Source: Ailurus styani
Taxonomy: Eukaryota > Chordata > Mammalia > Carnivora > Ailuridae
Reading direction: 5' to 3'
NCBI GenBank assembly: GCA_002007465.1
Contig: LNAC01000101.1
Coordinates: 4,240,361-4,304,360, forward strand
DNA length: 64,000 nucleotides
Below the pieces are notes generated by a model. It had not been told where the DNA came from. It did not search any database and saw nothing but the letters and a program-made list of their open reading frames with translations. Made by a program: the position numbers and the translations under genes. This document shows positions 43,301 through 54,372 of the stretch, piece after piece; the stretch's first letter is position 1, and each line of letters opens with the position of its first letter.

Positions 43301-44077
43301 AAATCCCTGTAGCCGTGAAGAGGTGACCTGCGGTCTGGGACCCAGTGATAAGCTCTGGTCAGCAGGGACGGCAGGGCAAAGTCCCGAAAGGCGGGCGTGT
43401 TTGTCCAAGGAACAAAGAGCAGGCGAGCGTCTGACGCTGGGAGAGTGCAGGATGAGCTGACATTGATAAGTGGGAAGCAGAAGAGAGGAAGAACGGCCTC
43501 CTTCATGAGGATGATGGTATCCCATGGAATCCTTAGAATCTTAAACTGCACATGGCCATGAGAGAATCTCTGGGCCCACGTGGTCAGTGCGGGAATTTTT
43601 GTGTTTTCTACCAGAGCAAATCTCGGATGAAAAGAGCACTTGGAATGCCAGGGGGACCCTCAGTATGGCCTGGCCTAGGGGGTGGATGCTTCCTGGACTC
43701 CGTGGGGAAGGGTAGGTCACCATTATCTTGAGGTGGGACGTCCTTGAGCCAGAGGCCACAATTCCAGGGGGCAGTGGGCCCAGCACAGGCCCAGTGGAGC
43801 GTTAGGGTGGGCTCATCTGAGCAAGGCCTGTGTTCTAGACTTAGCAGCAGGAGTGAGAATCAGCCACGGGGAGGGGAAGGTTAACTGGGTTTGTGTGGGA
43901 CAGGCTTTTCTGCTCTCTCCCTTAGTCCAGAGTGTGATGGGGCTATGGGATTGGAGAGAACTGGGAGTGCTTCTGGGAATAGGTCAGGGTGACCCTAGTT
44001 GACTAAGATTCATTTTTTTCCAGGGCTGCGTTAGTTCGCACAGTTAAGCTTCCTGTTAACAAAGAATTTTTTTCTTA
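43301..44077. other. Unannotated intronic stretch
   Basis: No repeat I can name; unique-looking. Confidence 0.45.
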
Positions 44078-44106
44078 ACGACGACGACGACAACAACAAC
44101 AACAAC
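44078..44106 (+). repeat. Compound (ACG)n(ACA)n trinucleotide repeat
   Basis: About five acg units followed by about six aca units. The change from ACG to ACA fits CpG deamination inside an original (ACG)n or its expansion. Confidence 0.88.
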
Positions 44107-44239
44107 ATTATTACGTGTTTGTCTTGTGGTTGTTCTCCTCCTACTTCAATCACAATCTCCGCTTTTAAAAGATACCAGTCAGTCCCTGGCCCAAGTGAGC
44201 ACCAAGGTTTCTTCTCCATGGGCATCTGAGCTGCAGGAT

Positions 44240-44335
44240 CTCAGCGTGCTCGTCCAGCACCATCCGATAGGAATGGTTATCATTTATCATTTAAACTTCT
44301 CTAGTAACCACATTTTAAAAAGTAAAAAAAAAAAA
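44240..44335. repeat. Old DNA-transposon-like remnant
   Basis: gcaccatccgataggaatgg, aacttctctagtaaccacat and taaaaagtaaaaaaa resemble a widespread mammalian hAT/MER element. Confidence 0.4.
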
Positions 44336-44351
44336 AATCGGTGACATTACT

Positions 44352-44586
44352 TTTTTTTTTTTTTTAGATTTTTTTATTAATTAAGGAGAGAGANAGATTT
44401 ATTTATTTATTGCAGAGAGAGAGTGAGAGAGCATGGGGGGGCGGGAGTAGAGGGGGAGAGAATCTTCAGCAGACTCCCTGCTGGGTGTGGAGCCCCACGT
44501 GGGGCTTGATCCCATGACCCTGAGATCACTACCCGAGCTGAAATCAAGAGTCAGAAAGCTCAACCGACTTTCCCCCGGAGCGCCCC
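44352..44586 (-). mobile_element. CAN-SINE, diverged, with an N
   Basis: Reverse SINE with a doubled tail around the N at 44394 and a poor head end (gactttcccccggagcgcccc). Confidence 0.8.
44394..44394. other. Single N inside a SINE tail
   Basis: N at 44394 separates two similar SINE-tail starts (agatttttttattaatta then gagagaga, and agatttatttatttatt then gagagag). This is the same single-N-between-direct-repeats pattern as at 11838. Confidence 0.7.
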
Positions 44587-44698
44587 GGCATTCCTTTTAA
44601 GACTATATTCTGAACAGTGCACCCCTTGGGTACAATGCCCTTAACCAGCTATATTCTGTGTCTGTTCCAGCTGATACGGAATTTTGGTTTTGTTTTTT

Positions 44699-44907
44699 GG
44701 TTTTTTTTGTTTTTTTTTTAAAGATTTTATTTATTTATTTCACAGAGGGAGAGAGATCACAAGGAGGCAGAGAGGCAGGCAGAGAGAGAGGGGGAAGCAG
44801 GCTCCCCGCTGAGCAGAGAGCCCGATGTGGGCCTGGATCCCAGGACCCTGAGATCATGACCTGAGCCGAAAGCAGAGGCTTTAACCCACTGATCCACCCA
44901 GGCGCCC
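44699..44907 (-). mobile_element. CAN-SINE (SINEC)
   Basis: Reverse SINE; duplication tggttttgtttttt (44685-44698) and tggttttgttttta (44908-44921). Confidence 0.93.
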
Positions 44908-44939
44908 TGGTTTTGTTTTTAATTAAAAAAGAAATCACC

Positions 44940-45779
44940 CTTTAGGATGAGGAGTGTACCTGCTGTGGCCTCACTGGCAATGGCCCTTCGTGGTGCTTTG
45001 CCCTCCCTGCTGTGGGATTCCCTTGCTCCTCGGCCTGCCGGGGGCATGAAGCAAGCTGGCTGGTGGTTGGGTGGCAGCAGGGACTTCCAGTTTGCTGTCC
45101 ATGGGCAGGGGCGCCTCCAGGACTCAGAAGATGGCTCCAGTGGGGCCCAGGGGTGCTGGCTTCTTGGAGAACCCAGTCTGGCTGGGCATGGTCATGTGGA
45201 CCCCTTTCAGGCCCTTTTCCGTATGGACTTGCCCATTCTCATGGGCAGATGGCTGGTTTCACTTGGTGTATGTGTCAAGAGGCACCCTTTAGTTTCTTGA
45301 TCCGTAAATTGGGGATAGTAAATGGGGCTTATAAGGAAGATGAGAATGAGCTAAGGGTGTAGAGGAGCCTTACAAATTGTCAAGGGTGGCCCACCGAGGG
45401 GTGGTCTTCCGAAGGCCAAGCCCCCGTGTTCAGGAAGCTTCGAAGCCATGATGGGGGACAGCCTGTTGGGTTTTGCAGTGAGCCTGACTAAGTAAACCCT
45501 TGGAGGCAAAATCCCAGTGGCAGATGTGGGAGGTCTCAACTGCCTTTGGGGGGAAGATGTTTGCCTGCTATACAACTGGTTTAGAAGAATCTTTAGATGC
45601 TGTTACTTTATTAGAATAAATATCAGTCCATTTGATTGGATGACTGATTTTGTGAAGTTCTCAAGGACCTAATTTTTATCATCAGTGTTTTGGGTCAGAG
45701 TCAAGACAGCAGGGTAGGGCTTTCCTTGGACCCTTGTGTAGTAACCTTGGGCAAGTCCCTGAACCTCCTAGAACCTCAG
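44940..45779. other. Unannotated intronic stretch
   Basis: No exon supported. 45290-45320 and 45740-45790 (accttgggcaagtccctgaacc, tcctagaacctcagtttcttc) are MIR pieces. Confidence 0.5.
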
Positions 45780-45999
45780 TTTCTTCTTTTGAGATGATCA
45801 TATGGGTTTTCCTTATTTGGCTGTTAATTTGATGAATTACATCGATGCTTTGATTATTGAGCCAGCCTTGGATTCCTGGGGCAACACAGGGTCTTGAGGT
45901 GTTATCCTTTGTATATCTTGTTAGATTTGCTTTGCTTTTGTTGTTGTCGAGGATTTGGGTGGCTATGCTCATGAGGAATAGGGTTTGTAGTTTTCTTTT

Positions 46000-46192
46000 C
46001 TTTTTAAGATTTTATTTATTTATTTGAGAGAGAGAGAGATAACAAGTAGGCTGAGAGGCAGGCAGAGAGAGAGAGGAGGAAGCAGGCTCCCTGCCAGGCA
46101 GGGAGCCCGATGTGGGCCTTGATCCCAGGACCCTGAGATCATGACCTGAGCCGAAGGCAGAGGCTTTAACCCACTGAGCCACCCAGGTGCCC
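46000..46192 (-). mobile_element. CAN-SINE inside L1
   Basis: Reverse SINE ending gccacccaggtgccc, with L1 on both sides. Confidence 0.92.
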
Positions 46193-46774
46193 TCTTGTTA
46201 TGTCTTTGTCTGGTTTTGATGTTAAGGTTGCTGGCCTTAATGCTGGCCTCATCGTGTAAATTACGAAGTAGTGTCTCCTGTTCTGTATTCTGGGAGAGAT
46301 TGTGTGGAATTGGTGTCATTTCTTTCTTAAATGTTGGTAGAATTCATCCAGTGAAATCTTCAGGGCCTGGGGGTTTCTGTTTTGGAAGAGTTTTAACTGT
46401 GAATTCATTTTTTAAAAATAGATATAGGGCTATATGTTGAATGAATTTTGTTAGCTTTATGTCTTTCCGTGGTGGGACCATTTCATCTGAGTTGTTGCCT
46501 TGCGGTCATAAGCTCCTTTATTACCCCTGTAATGTTTGTGAGGTCAGTGGGGAGGCCCCCCTTTCATTCTCAGTATTGACAATTTTTGTCTTCTTTTTCC
46601 CTTGGTCAGTGTGACTAGAGGTTTATCTATTTTATGTTTTTCCCAAAGAACATGATTTGGATTTGATTTTTCTCCCCTCTCTGTTTTTCTGTTTTCAGTT
46701 GATTGATTTTTGCTTTTATTTTTTCCTTCTTCTTGCTTTGGGTTTAATTTACTTCTCTTTCCCTAATTTCATTC

Positions 46775-46780
46775 TTTCAT

Positions 46781-46828
<48 letters not shown>

Positions 46829-46830
46829 TT
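46775..46830 (+). repeat. (CTTT)n microsatellite
   Basis: About 13 clean tttc units, directly followed by the T tail of a reverse SINE, so it probably grew from that tail. Confidence 0.95.
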
Positions 46831-47022
46831 TTTTTTTAAGATTTTATTTGTTTATTTGACAGAGAGAGAGAGATTACAAGTAGGCAGAGAGGCAGGCAGA
46901 GAGAGGAGGAAGCAGGCTCCCGGCTGAGCAGGGAGCCCAAAGCGGGGCTCAATCCCAGGACCCTGAGATCATGACCTGAGCCGAAGGCAGAGGCTTTAAC
47001 CCACTGAGCCACCCAGGTGCCC
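46831..47022 (-). mobile_element. CAN-SINE inside L1
   Basis: Reverse SINE after the (CTTT)n tract, ending gccacccaggtgccc. Confidence 0.93.
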
Positions 47023-47210
47023 TGTATTACTGTTTTGAGCCTTTTATTCTTCATTAATATAACTCTTATCTCTTGGCCCTGTGTCCCACAATTTCTGATA
47101 TGTTGTATTTTCATTTTTGTTCAGTTCAAGATATGTTAAAAATTCCCTTCCGACTTCCCCTTTGACCCATGGATCACTTGGAAGTATGTTCTTTAACAAG
47201 TGTCCTTCTT

Positions 47211-47404
47211 GGGCGCCTGGGTGGCTCAGTGGGTTAAAGCCTCTGCTTTTGGCTCAGGTCATGATCTCAGGGTCGTGGGATCGAGGCCCGCATCAGGCTC
47301 CCTGCTCAGTGGGGAGCCTGCTTCCCCCTCTCTCTCTCTCTGCCTGCCTCTCTGCCTCCTTGTGATCTCTCTCCCTCTGTGAAATTAAAAAAAAAACACA
47401 AAAA
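47211..47404 (+). mobile_element. CAN-SINE inside L1
   Basis: Forward SINE; duplication aacaagtgtccttct (47195-47209) and aacaagtatccttct (47405-47419), one difference. Confidence 0.95.
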
Positions 47405-47502
47405 AACAAGTATCCTTCTGTTTTTGATGTCTAGTTAAATTCTGTTACGATTTGAGAACATACTTTTATGCTTTCTGATTCTTTTAAATTTAAGATTTGT
47501 TT

Positions 47503-47640
47503 GGGGCACCTGGGTGGCTCAGTCGGTTGAGCATCTGACTCTTGATCTCAGCTCAGGTCTTGGTCTCAGGGTTGTGAGTTCAGGCCCCCATTGGGCTCCA
47601 CGCTGGCTGTGGAGCCTACTTAAAAAAAAAAAAAAAAAAA
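47503..47640 (+). mobile_element. Short CAN-SINE inside L1
   Basis: Forward tRNA-like element (ggggcacctgggtggctcag ... gtggagcctacttaaaa) without a pyrimidine middle. Exact 11-base duplication aagatttgttt at 47492-47502 and 47641-47651. Confidence 0.93.
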
Positions 47641-47915
47641 AAGATTTGTTTTATGGTCCAGACTGTGGTCTGTCTTGGTGGACGTTTATGTGCCCCTGAG
47701 AAGAATGTGTCATTTGCTCTTATTGTGACATGTTCTACAAACGTCGGTCAGGCCAAGCGGTCGGTGGTAGTGTTTGGGTCTTCTCCGTCCTTACTGATTT
47801 TCTGCCTACCTACTCTGTCACTTCTGAGAGCAGAGTGTGAAAGCCCCCAGCTGCCGTCATGGATTTGTCTGTTTCATATTTTAGTTCTGTTGGGTTTTTC
47901 TTCTTGTGATGGCCT

Positions 47916-48130
47916 CAGTTTTTTCATCTGGAAGATGGGTATGCCCCACGGTGTTGTTGCATGGACTGAAAGACACAGGAATCATAGCTAACGTTATCAA
48001 ATGTTGGTAGGTGCCGCACACTGTGCTAAGCGCTTTCCTTGCTGATCTCACATGCTACTCTCATTCAGAGCCTTTGGAGGGCATGTGACTTGCCCAGGGG
48101 TACACAGAGTTTGTCAAGCTGGGCCAGGTT
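47916..48130. repeat. MIR remnants
   Basis: tgatggcctcagttttttcatc and ctggaagatgggtatgcc (forward), then cactgtgctaagcgctttcc and gcatgtgacttgcccaggggt (reverse). Confidence 0.65.
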
Positions 48131-51100
48131 GGGATGCGCCGTGGCTCAGGGCAGTGGTCTGTCCTGCCTCATTAAAGCCAGGGCTTGGTGTCCAGTAACT
48201 TCCCAGGGGAGGTCAGCTGGCTTATTGTTATTACTTTTAATATATAACAGGTATTTGATAAATGTATGCTGTAGCATCACCCCAGTGGGGTGTGTCTTGG
48301 CCCCTCGAGGGTGAGTATAAAGAAAAGGGGTCTGCAGCTCAGGATCACACAGAGGAGGGGAGAGAGGGGGACCCAAGGCGGAGGTGATGAGGACCTCGAG
48401 AAGCACAGGACTCGCCCGTGGGTGCCACTCCCAGGAAAGGGGCTCACTTTGGCCCCACGACCAGGGTGCACCCGAGCTGCCAGGGCCTTTTCACACCTGG
48501 TCCAGCTGACTGAGGCTTTCCTGAAAGGAGTTACGGACTTGGGGCATTAGAGCAGCTGCTGTTCATTTGTTCTTACTGTGGGATGTAGGAACGCCTCAAA
48601 GCAGTGTTTCTCCGGAAATTGTCTGTGGCTAACCACCCTTGCCTTGTGACATTCCAACAAACCTCCTGCCTTGAGATGGTTTCCAACGCTTGCATGCCCT
48701 CCCGTTCCAGCGTGGAGCCTGCAGTCCTTGGACCAGTGTCCTCTCTCTGCCTTCTCCGTAGGATACATGTATTCCCAGAGGGCCCTTCCAGAAAGAGGTG
48801 AGATGTCTGTTAGCTTTAAGCAAATAGAGGGAGGGGACAGAACAGCCTCAGCCCTAGGAGCACCCTCTGCACCTTGTACTTTCATGCCTGTTCTCCGCTC
48901 CGTCCGGAATGTCACCTTGGGGGCGGGAGGGCTGCAGTCTCGTCACCCCTGTTTCATCAAAGGGAAGCCTTGGGCTGAGACTGGTCCCACAGGCCTGCCT
49001 GTGGTCCTTCCCGGCAGCCAGGAGTGATCCGACTCCAGCTCACATTGTGAGCTGCCCAGAGACCTTCTTCTGAACCAACTTCCAGACTAGAACAATTGAG
49101 GTTGGGGGGCCTGCTTTAGTATCACCCTGAGGAAGAAGACACTGGCACGTTCATGCTTGTGTGTGTGTGGTATCAGACACAGGGCTCCAACCAGAAGTTA
49201 TCTAATCAGTAGACAATGCCGGGGCCCTTGGGGGTCCCCTGGGAGAGGCGGAGAGGCTGTGGTTCCAAAGGCGTACTCCGCAGCGGTGGAGAGCGGTGCT
49301 GGAGGCCCCCAGCCCCTCTGGCTCCTGCCCTCACCGTGGTCCTCCTGCCCTTGCCGAACGTGCTGTGCGTATCCCCCTTGCGATCGATGTGACTTTGACT
49401 CTGGGCCCCTGCTGTTTGTTTGGATGTCACAATGTTAGCCCAGGTGCTGTTGACCCGCGCCGGATCATCCCCCGAAGTGTCCTCAAAGCCCGCAGTAAGT
49501 GAAATTGCTATGAGCCGCTTCCTTGACCACCCGTAGGGGTTCAGTAGCCGAGCCCATTCATCGGTGACCTGAGTGGAATTATTCCGGGTTTCGGTAGGTA
49601 GCCCCTGTTCTCTTTGCAAACACAGAACTCTGCCATCTGTGACCTTGGAGCGGGATTCCATTCTTAGAATGACCTGGGAGAGAAAGCCAGGACTTTGGCT
49701 GCTTTCATAAGGTTGGGGGAAGCGGGGAGGACCCTCCCCTTAGTCAAGGCCGCCCACCCGTGTGCAGGGCTGACCGAGGGACCTGGGATCTGGGTTTTTT
49801 TGTTCTAGTTGGCTGAGCCACTTTCAGGAGGGAGGTCCGCCCTTTCAGGTGAGTTTTGGGAGGTGACAACAATCAGGAGAGGACGTTCGGGTCTCTGGAG
49901 GACTGTCCCAGTGGGCCATTAGTCATTCTTTCCTGCCAAGCAGGCCCTTCTCCAGGCAACGCAGATCCCCCACTCTCAAGGTGACCTGGGTAACCGGATA
50001 CTTCCCTCCCACTGAGACAGTTTGACCTGAGGGCACTGGGACCTGGTGGGGGCTGAGGTTCCAGTTTTAACCAGTTCAGTCCTAATTGGGAGCCTCTGCT
50101 GGATGTCCCTTAGCAGCCAGTTTTGGCTGGTGTTAGCTTGTTAACCTGTAAGTGCCTCAGTTTCCCTTCCCCTCAGCTCCCGCCGAAGGTGAAAGCAGCA
50201 TTTTTGTCCTGCTCGTTTGCCCCGTCTCTTTGGGAGTATTCGAGGTTTTTCCTTGCTCCATTGGCCGTAGTGGCTGCAGGATTTCTAAGTCCTGACAGAA
50301 AGCCCCAGTTTCTGTCAGGAATCTGGAAGGGCTGGTCTGGCCGTGGCCTGTCTCTGCCTCCTCTTGCCTGTGATCTGAGGGCTTCTTTGAGCCTTTGGCT
50401 TTCTTATCTGCAAAGTAGGCATAGCCATGGTGCTTGCCAAGATGAGCTATGTGAGCCTTAAATACAGCCTCTTTGAACTTGTTGTCTGCACTGGGAGGTT
50501 TCTTGCAGGCAGGTGGTAGATAGTGCTCAGACTTCCCCCTAGAGTGTCACCTCCCTAGTGGATTGCTCAGGATGACATTGAGTTGCTTCCCCAATGGCCA
50601 GTGGGGAAACAGCGGACACAGTTCCCAGTTCCCAGCGCGAGGCCCTTGTAAACTTTCCTCTCTGGGTAGGTGTCATTTACACACAGTGAAACGCATAGAC
50701 CTTTGTGTCCAGTTGGAAGGTCTAACGTGCAAGTCCTGGCTAGCCAGGCTCCAGCTGAGGTGGCTAATACTTCCATCACCCCCGAAAATGCCCTGTGTAT
50801 CTCCTGGCCAGTGCCCCACCTTCTTCCCGGGCAGCCCCTGTCCAGGAGCCTGCGCCTTCGTGGGCCTGCCCTGAGCCATTGGTCTGGTTCTCTCCTGCTC
50901 GGAGTCCCCGGGCCTGGGTTTCTGGCCCCGACCCTCTGGCCATCACCTGCACCCTCTCTCCAGCTGGATGGGTCCCTGCTCTGGACTTCACATTTCACCC
51001 TCTTTCCTCCATCTTGGTGGCTGGGGATCCCAAGACAGGGCAGGCTGTGTGGGCACGGAGGGAGTCTGGAGAATCAGGCCTGCAGATAACTCTGTTTGCC

Positions 51101-51774
51101 TATCAGTAAAATGCGGATGCTGATGACCGTGAGAGGCTAGGGTCAGGGGGAGGCTCTTGGTGGTGGGGGGCTATTTCGCGCTCCAGGCATGCTGGCCCTA
51201 TGCTCCACTGTGTGATGATGCAGAGGGCAAGCCTGGGTCTTAGAGGGCCTTTTGTGGGCAGCTTCTGGGGCACGGGTGGTGAGGGTGCCCGGCTCACAGA
51301 GTTGCTGAACGGTGCAGGAAGGATCTGGAGGGGATGATGGGTAGTGGAATTTGGGGGGAGAGGGCAGGGCTTCAGGACTGTACACCCTAGGAACTGACCT
51401 TCCTTGAAGAGACCACAGCCCCAGGGTTCCTAAGAGCCTGAGCGAGCCCTATCCCGTCCCTGGTCTGGCCATCCCGCCTCCTCCTGCCAACGCTTGTGAA
51501 CACCACTTGATTTCTCAGCCTAAAAGGTGCCATAAAAATATTGATGAACCACAGCGCCTGGGCAGCTGGTGAATTTGTCGCCTCAAACTGAGGATCTGCT
51601 GGCCGCTGCCGGCCGCCCACCTGCAGAATCTCCACGGTGGCCTCTGGGCAATTTCCTGCCTCCAATCTGAAGCCAGAGGGGAGGGGTCAGAGTCCTAGGA
51701 GCACAGGCAGCTGAGCTGGAGCGCCCTTCAGAGATGTACCTTTAGCCTCTACTTTTTACTGATGATGCAACAGG
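48131..51774. other. Repeat-poor part of intron 1
   Basis: About 3.6 kb with no SINE or L1, unusual for this window. A few MIR-like phrases occur, such as gggcttctttgagcctttggctttc (50380) and ctatcagtaaaatgcgg (51100). No exon with a PEMT-like or other recognisable product. Confidence 0.5.
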
Positions 51775-52300
51775 GGCCGCCGTTCACTCAGCAAACATTT
51801 ATTCTTTGTGCCAGGTGGAAGACACGAAGTTGGAGGAAAAAATGGCCCCTAGCCCGGGCAGATGAGTATGAGATAGGGACAGATAACCAAATAATAATAT
51901 GGTGTGCACTAAGGATGCAGAAGAGAGTGCCATTGGTGAAGGTAGAGGAGATGCTCCCGCTGGGTGTTGAGGGGTGAATAGGAGTTCATCTGGAGGTGTC
52001 AGAGGGATAGAGAGTATTTCAGACATGTGCAGACCCACCGTAAAGGGCCTAGAGCATGATGTTTGATGTGAGTGGTGGGCGGGGCAGGAAGGATGGCAGA
52101 TGTAGGTGAATTCATCGCCTGTCAGTGAGTGCTGGGATGGGGGAGGCAGCCCAGTGCAGGTGAGGAGGCCTGGGGTCCAGACTGTGGCAGGAGGTGAGGC
52201 ATGGGAGGCTGGCTGGGGCTAGAGCGCCCCATCCTGAGGGCAGTGGGAACAATGGAGTCAACAGACAGATTGGACTGCTGGATGAGAGGGGGGAAGGGTC
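51775..52300 (-). repeat. L2 LINE 3' end, antisense
   Basis: ctcagcaaacatttattctttg, gtgccaggtggaagacacg, gggacagataaccaaataat and agagagtatttcagacatgtg, then later trailing sequence gggctagagc. Degraded copy. Confidence 0.6.
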
Positions 52301-53159
52301 AATGGCAGGCAAGCTGGGTGTTGAGGGTTGAGATAGGGACCGGGGAGCAGGGGCAGTGAGGCACGCACCGCTCTGGAAGTGGCCAAGCAGGACCAGAGCA
52401 GCAGCCTGGGAGCTCTCCTTCCATGCCTCCCGGGGGCTCCTGTTCCACCCATCAGCCCCCTTGCCGCCTCTCAGTAGGCCTTGCAATCGGGTGCTTAATA
52501 ATTGTTGCTTTTCAAATAGAAGATAGAATTTCCCTTGGTTCAGTCGCAGGCTCTAGAGGCTTTGGGGTTGAGGTGTGCCCATCTCAACTTCAGGGGCGGA
52601 CAGCCTGTTTTGAGGCCTGTTCCAGTTGTTTGGTCCTTCAGGAATGGCTTTGCCCCTCCTGTGTGTTCTCCAGAGCAACTTGGAATTTCCCATCCCGTCT
52701 GGGCTTTGTGAAGTGCCCACCCCGTGAGCCGAGAGCCGCCGAGCCTCCACTGCTCTGCCTGACGCCCGGGGGGCCTCCGGGGGGGTCTGACCTGGGACTA
52801 GAAGAGAAGGAGGCTGGAGGTCAGGGTGTGGGGTTGCCTGCCTGGTGGGTGTCGGCAGCGCCCACAGGGTGCCCAGAGGCTGCGGTCAGGGTGGGTCAAG
52901 GCTGTGCTTCCAGTGTCACTCTTCCCTGTGTGCTGAGTGGTTCCCCCTTTGTCATTTGTTTATTAATTATGTGCTTGGGCACTCATGTGGCCACTCTGTA
53001 TTCACGTAGCAGTGCCTTTGTTGGCTCATTCATTCTTAGCTCTGCCCTTGGTCCCTCAGAGCTGAAGGTTGCCCTTGACTGGGACAGGAGGCCCACACAT
53101 GCCAAAGACACACCTGGCGACATCTTCTGGCTCGGTGACTTTCCAGACTCTTCTCACCA
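52301..53159. other. Unannotated intronic stretch
   Basis: A 296-codon open frame (52423-53313, + strand) spans it and ends inside an old repeat. No domain or splice logic is seen. Confidence 0.45.
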
Positions 53160-53310
53160 TCTCTACAGGCAGGGTGTCTCAATGCTCCCCCTGGGGGGGA
53201 CACTGGGGCCATGTATGGAGACATTTTTGGTGCCACTGGCCCTGAGTGGGTGGCGGCCAGGGGTGCAGGGGATGGTCCTCCACGGGGAGTGCTCCAGCCC
53301 TCAGTGTGGA
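53160..53310. repeat. Old DNA-transposon-like repeat
   Basis: cagggtgtctcaatgctccc, gagacatttttggtgccactgg and caggggtgcaggggatgg. It shares phrases with the copy at 61.1-61.45 kb in the opposite sense. Confidence 0.5.
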
Positions 53311-53369
53311 TGATGGAGGGCAGGAAACTGTCGTAGCTGCAGCAAGTGGCATGAATCTGGTATGTCGTT

Positions 53370-53850
53370 CTTCAGTCTCTTTTTAAAAGACATACACAGA
53401 ACATTTAGTACAATGTGGTTATGTGTTATTTTCTAAAAATGTATATGTGTGTGTATGCAGCGGGAAGTCTGCAGCTTGCTCTGTTCATTCGACATTTTTA
53501 AAAGAATATCACAAGTTGACACATATGGCTAGTTTGGTTTAAATTCTGTAGCTTTGCTGCTTTAGGAACCAGCCCCATTCTTTGTAGCCATTCTTCTGTA
53601 GATGGACAGCTACACTGCTTGTCTTTTTCGTTGCAAGCACACGCGCTTTGCTTTGCACACTCAACGTGAGTTTCTCTGGCACAGGCACTTGGGAGTGAAA
53701 TTGCTGACAAGTAGGAGCCTGCCTTTTGCTTCACACCCTCCCGGCACTCAAGCCTGGCCGTGGTCCGGGTTGCCCTGGAGGAGGGACAGTACTGCTGTCT
53801 TAGTTTGCATTTATCTGATTACTAGGGAGCTTGAACGTGTCTTCCCACCA
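53370..53850 (-). repeat. Diverged L1-like fragment, antisense
   Basis: taaaagacatacacagaac, agccattcttctgtagatgg, gcacttgggagtgaaattgc and gtttgcatttatctgattac resemble antisense L1 3' sequence, heavily decayed. Confidence 0.55.
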
Positions 53851-54264
53851 ACGCCAGCCCCTGGGGTTTGCTCTGGGGTCTCCGAAGCCCTCTGCATGCG
53901 TGGTGCCAGTCACAGCACCTGGTGACCTAGACCTTGGTCCCGGTGGGGTCCCTTCCCCATCAGGGTGCTGGCCGCTTGTGATTTCCTTGCCAAGCGGATG
54001 TCCCTGCACGCTGCTCCTCTGCCACTAGCCCGGCCACCCTCCGACAGGGCACGACGTGGCTGATTGGGTTTTGACTTTTTATCTTCAGTTTTATAATTAC
54101 ATCGTAGTAGCCTTTGCTGGACTTGCTTGTGCCCGAGCCTCCCGGTGTGTTCCCAGAGGGTAACTGTGTTTCTGAGTTCTGGCGGCTCCGCACTCCGTGT
54201 CCGGCGTGCGGGGGCCGTTGGGGACTGGGCGGGTCTCCCGCTGACGCTGGCTCTGTCCCTGCAG
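53851..54264. other. End of intron 1 with acceptor
   Basis: GC-rich. The last 25 bases give the polypyrimidine tract and cag acceptor of exon 2. No other repeat is seen. Confidence 0.6.
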
Positions 54265-54372
54265 GCAGACCTCTGCGTTATGACCCGGCTGCTGGGCTAC
54301 GTGGACCCCTCGGATCCCTGCTTCGTGGCTGCCGTCCTCACCATCACTTTCAATCCGCTCTTCTGGAATGTG
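54265..54372 (+). CDS. PEMT: PEMT coding exon 2 (short-isoform start and first membrane helix)
   Basis: This exon encodes 36 residues, ADLCV then [10 protein letters not shown]..., continuing through a hydrophobic stretch to TFNPLFWNV, and is nearly identical to mammalian PEMT. The acceptor is a pyrimidine-rich tract ending ccctgcag, the donor is GTG|gtaagc, and both junctions are phase 0, so it joins exon 1 in frame (DFRQ-ADLC). The Met at 54280 starts the 199-residue isoform and has a G at -3, a better context than the exon 1 ATG. The segment [17 protein letters not shown] corresponds to the first membrane-associated helix. The next expected residues (VARWEH in human) begin exon 3, which I do not find before 64000. 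Differences from human include D-to-S and S-to-C changes around DPSDPC, and L for I and F for Y further on. Confidence 0.93.

Larger units (their letters stand above)
45780..47915 (-). repeat. L1 LINE ORF2 region, antisense to PEMT, carrying four SINEs
   Basis: cagccttggattcctggggc, ggatttgggtggctatgctc, tggtagaattcatccagtg, gattgatttttgctttta, cttttgacccatggatcac-type and gaatgtgtcatttgctctt are antisense L1 ORF2 landmarks in order over about 2 kb. Reading frames are broken. SINEs interrupt at 46000, 46831, 47211 and 47503. The element lies in PEMT intron 1 in opposite orientation, the usual tolerated arrangement. Confidence 0.83.
42354..54264 (+). other. PEMT: PEMT intron 1
   Basis: An intron of 11,911 bases with gt...ag ends, between two phase-0 exons. 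It begins in GC-rich island sequence and contains an antisense L1 carrying SINEs, further CAN-SINEs, L2 and MIR relics, and a (CTTT)n tract. I see no additional PEMT-like coding segment. Human PEMT uses alternative 5' non-coding exons that join exon 2; any equivalent here cannot be recognised from sequence alone. Confidence 0.85.

Noticed and set aside
42555..43301. 248-codon open frame after PEMT exon 1
   Set aside because: Lies in intron 1, starts at a non-ATG codon and has a low-complexity Arg/Gly/Ser-rich composition.
52423..53313. 296-codon open frame in intron 1
   Set aside because: Ends within an old transposon-like repeat and shows no domain.
53641..53700. Possible extra PEMT exon near the end of intron 1
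   Set aside because: The sequence matches antisense L1-like debris and has no coding similarity.
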